From an uncultured Acetatifactor sp. (lineage in GTDB: Bacteria > Bacillota > Clostridia > Lachnospirales > Lachnospiraceae): a DNA stretch of 13,826 nucleotides. This document shows positions 13,702 through 13,826 of this stretch, in pieces. Within the stretch, counting starts at the first letter, position 1. Every line of letters begins with the position of its first letter. The notes under the pieces are model-generated. The model searched no databases, was not told the origin of the DNA, and saw only the letters and a list, made by a program, of their open reading frames with translations. The stretch spans positions 19,065 to 32,890 of the forward strand of contig CAJUCT010000038.1 in the NCBI GenBank assembly GCA_910585015.1, given 5' to 3'. Position numbers and translations under genes: made by a program.

Positions 13702-13799
13702 AAATAATAAACCAATATGCCGGTAAAATCAAGGGGCAGTTTTCTTTTTTTGACCGGATGATCATAAACGGCGTAACAGTTCAGACACCCCATTACTAA
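13695..13799 (+). pseudogene. Truncated mobile-element-linked ORF
   Basis: An ATG 8 nt after AGGAGGT opens 34 codons, beginning MCKIINQYAGKIKGQFSFFD and then RMIING, before TAA. That opening resembles, from memory, the N-terminus of much longer proteins that occur in many copies in Lachnospiraceae genomes and are probably transposon-related. The match seems to end after RMIING, so this is probably a remnant cut by a deletion or insertion. It is the only plus-strand gene signal in the window. It is too short to assign a family firmly. Confidence 0.45.
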
Positions 13800-13826
13800 G
13801 ACACAGCAAATAGACCAGTTATAGTA

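Overview
The window looks like chromosomal DNA of an anaerobic gut-type Firmicute, most likely a Lachnospiraceae (class Clostridia). The signs are medium GC, strong AGGAGG ribosome binding sites, a T-box in front of a methionyl-tRNA synthetase gene, a CdaR-type regulator beside a shared sugar-ABC ATPase, a YesL (DUF624) membrane protein, and a DUF6128-like protein. All identifications are by eye from sequence motifs; no database search was possible. Every convincing gene of normal size is on the minus strand, so the layout below goes from the left (low coordinates) but transcription runs right to left.

Left part (1-4866): a DUF6128-like protein whose 3' end runs off the window and which carries nine 14-residue charged tandem repeats; a CdaR/PucR-type regulator; a lone MalK/MsmX-type ATPase, with no permease or binding protein here, closed by a textbook terminator; and a YesL-like membrane protein. 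The genes are spaced out and the gaps are rich in hairpins.

Middle (4867-7783): a GNAT acetyltransferase and a D-lactate dehydrogenase that may be co-transcribed, then a serine alpha/beta hydrolase with its own sigma-70-type promoter. A 118-bp tandem duplication fills the gap between dehydrogenase and hydrolase. A short motif, read on the minus strand as roughly GCGGAAYTCTTAAYAGG, recurs in nearly every gap, often running straight into the ribosome binding site.

Right part (7784-13826): metG is preceded by a leader of about 500 nt. It has a strong promoter (TTTACA-17-TATAAT), a T-box Stem I with an AUG specifier, a canonical antiterminator and a competing intrinsic terminator. About 330 nt separate the specifier from the T-box sequence, and that interval holds large extra hairpins. 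Upstream of it lies a YobI/KAP-like membrane P-loop NTPase broken into three reading frames by two single-base-scale shifts. At the right edge, on the plus strand, a 34-codon ORF with a perfect Shine-Dalgarno sequence resembles the beginning of a mobile-element-linked protein and stops early.

How the genes may work together: the CdaR-type protein plausibly responds to carbon supply, the lone ATPase would power several sugar importers, YesL-type proteins usually accompany such importers, and D-lactate dehydrogenase disposes of fermentation electrons. This is a loose carbohydrate-metabolism neighbourhood, not one operon. The NTPase region looks like an accessory or decaying segment.
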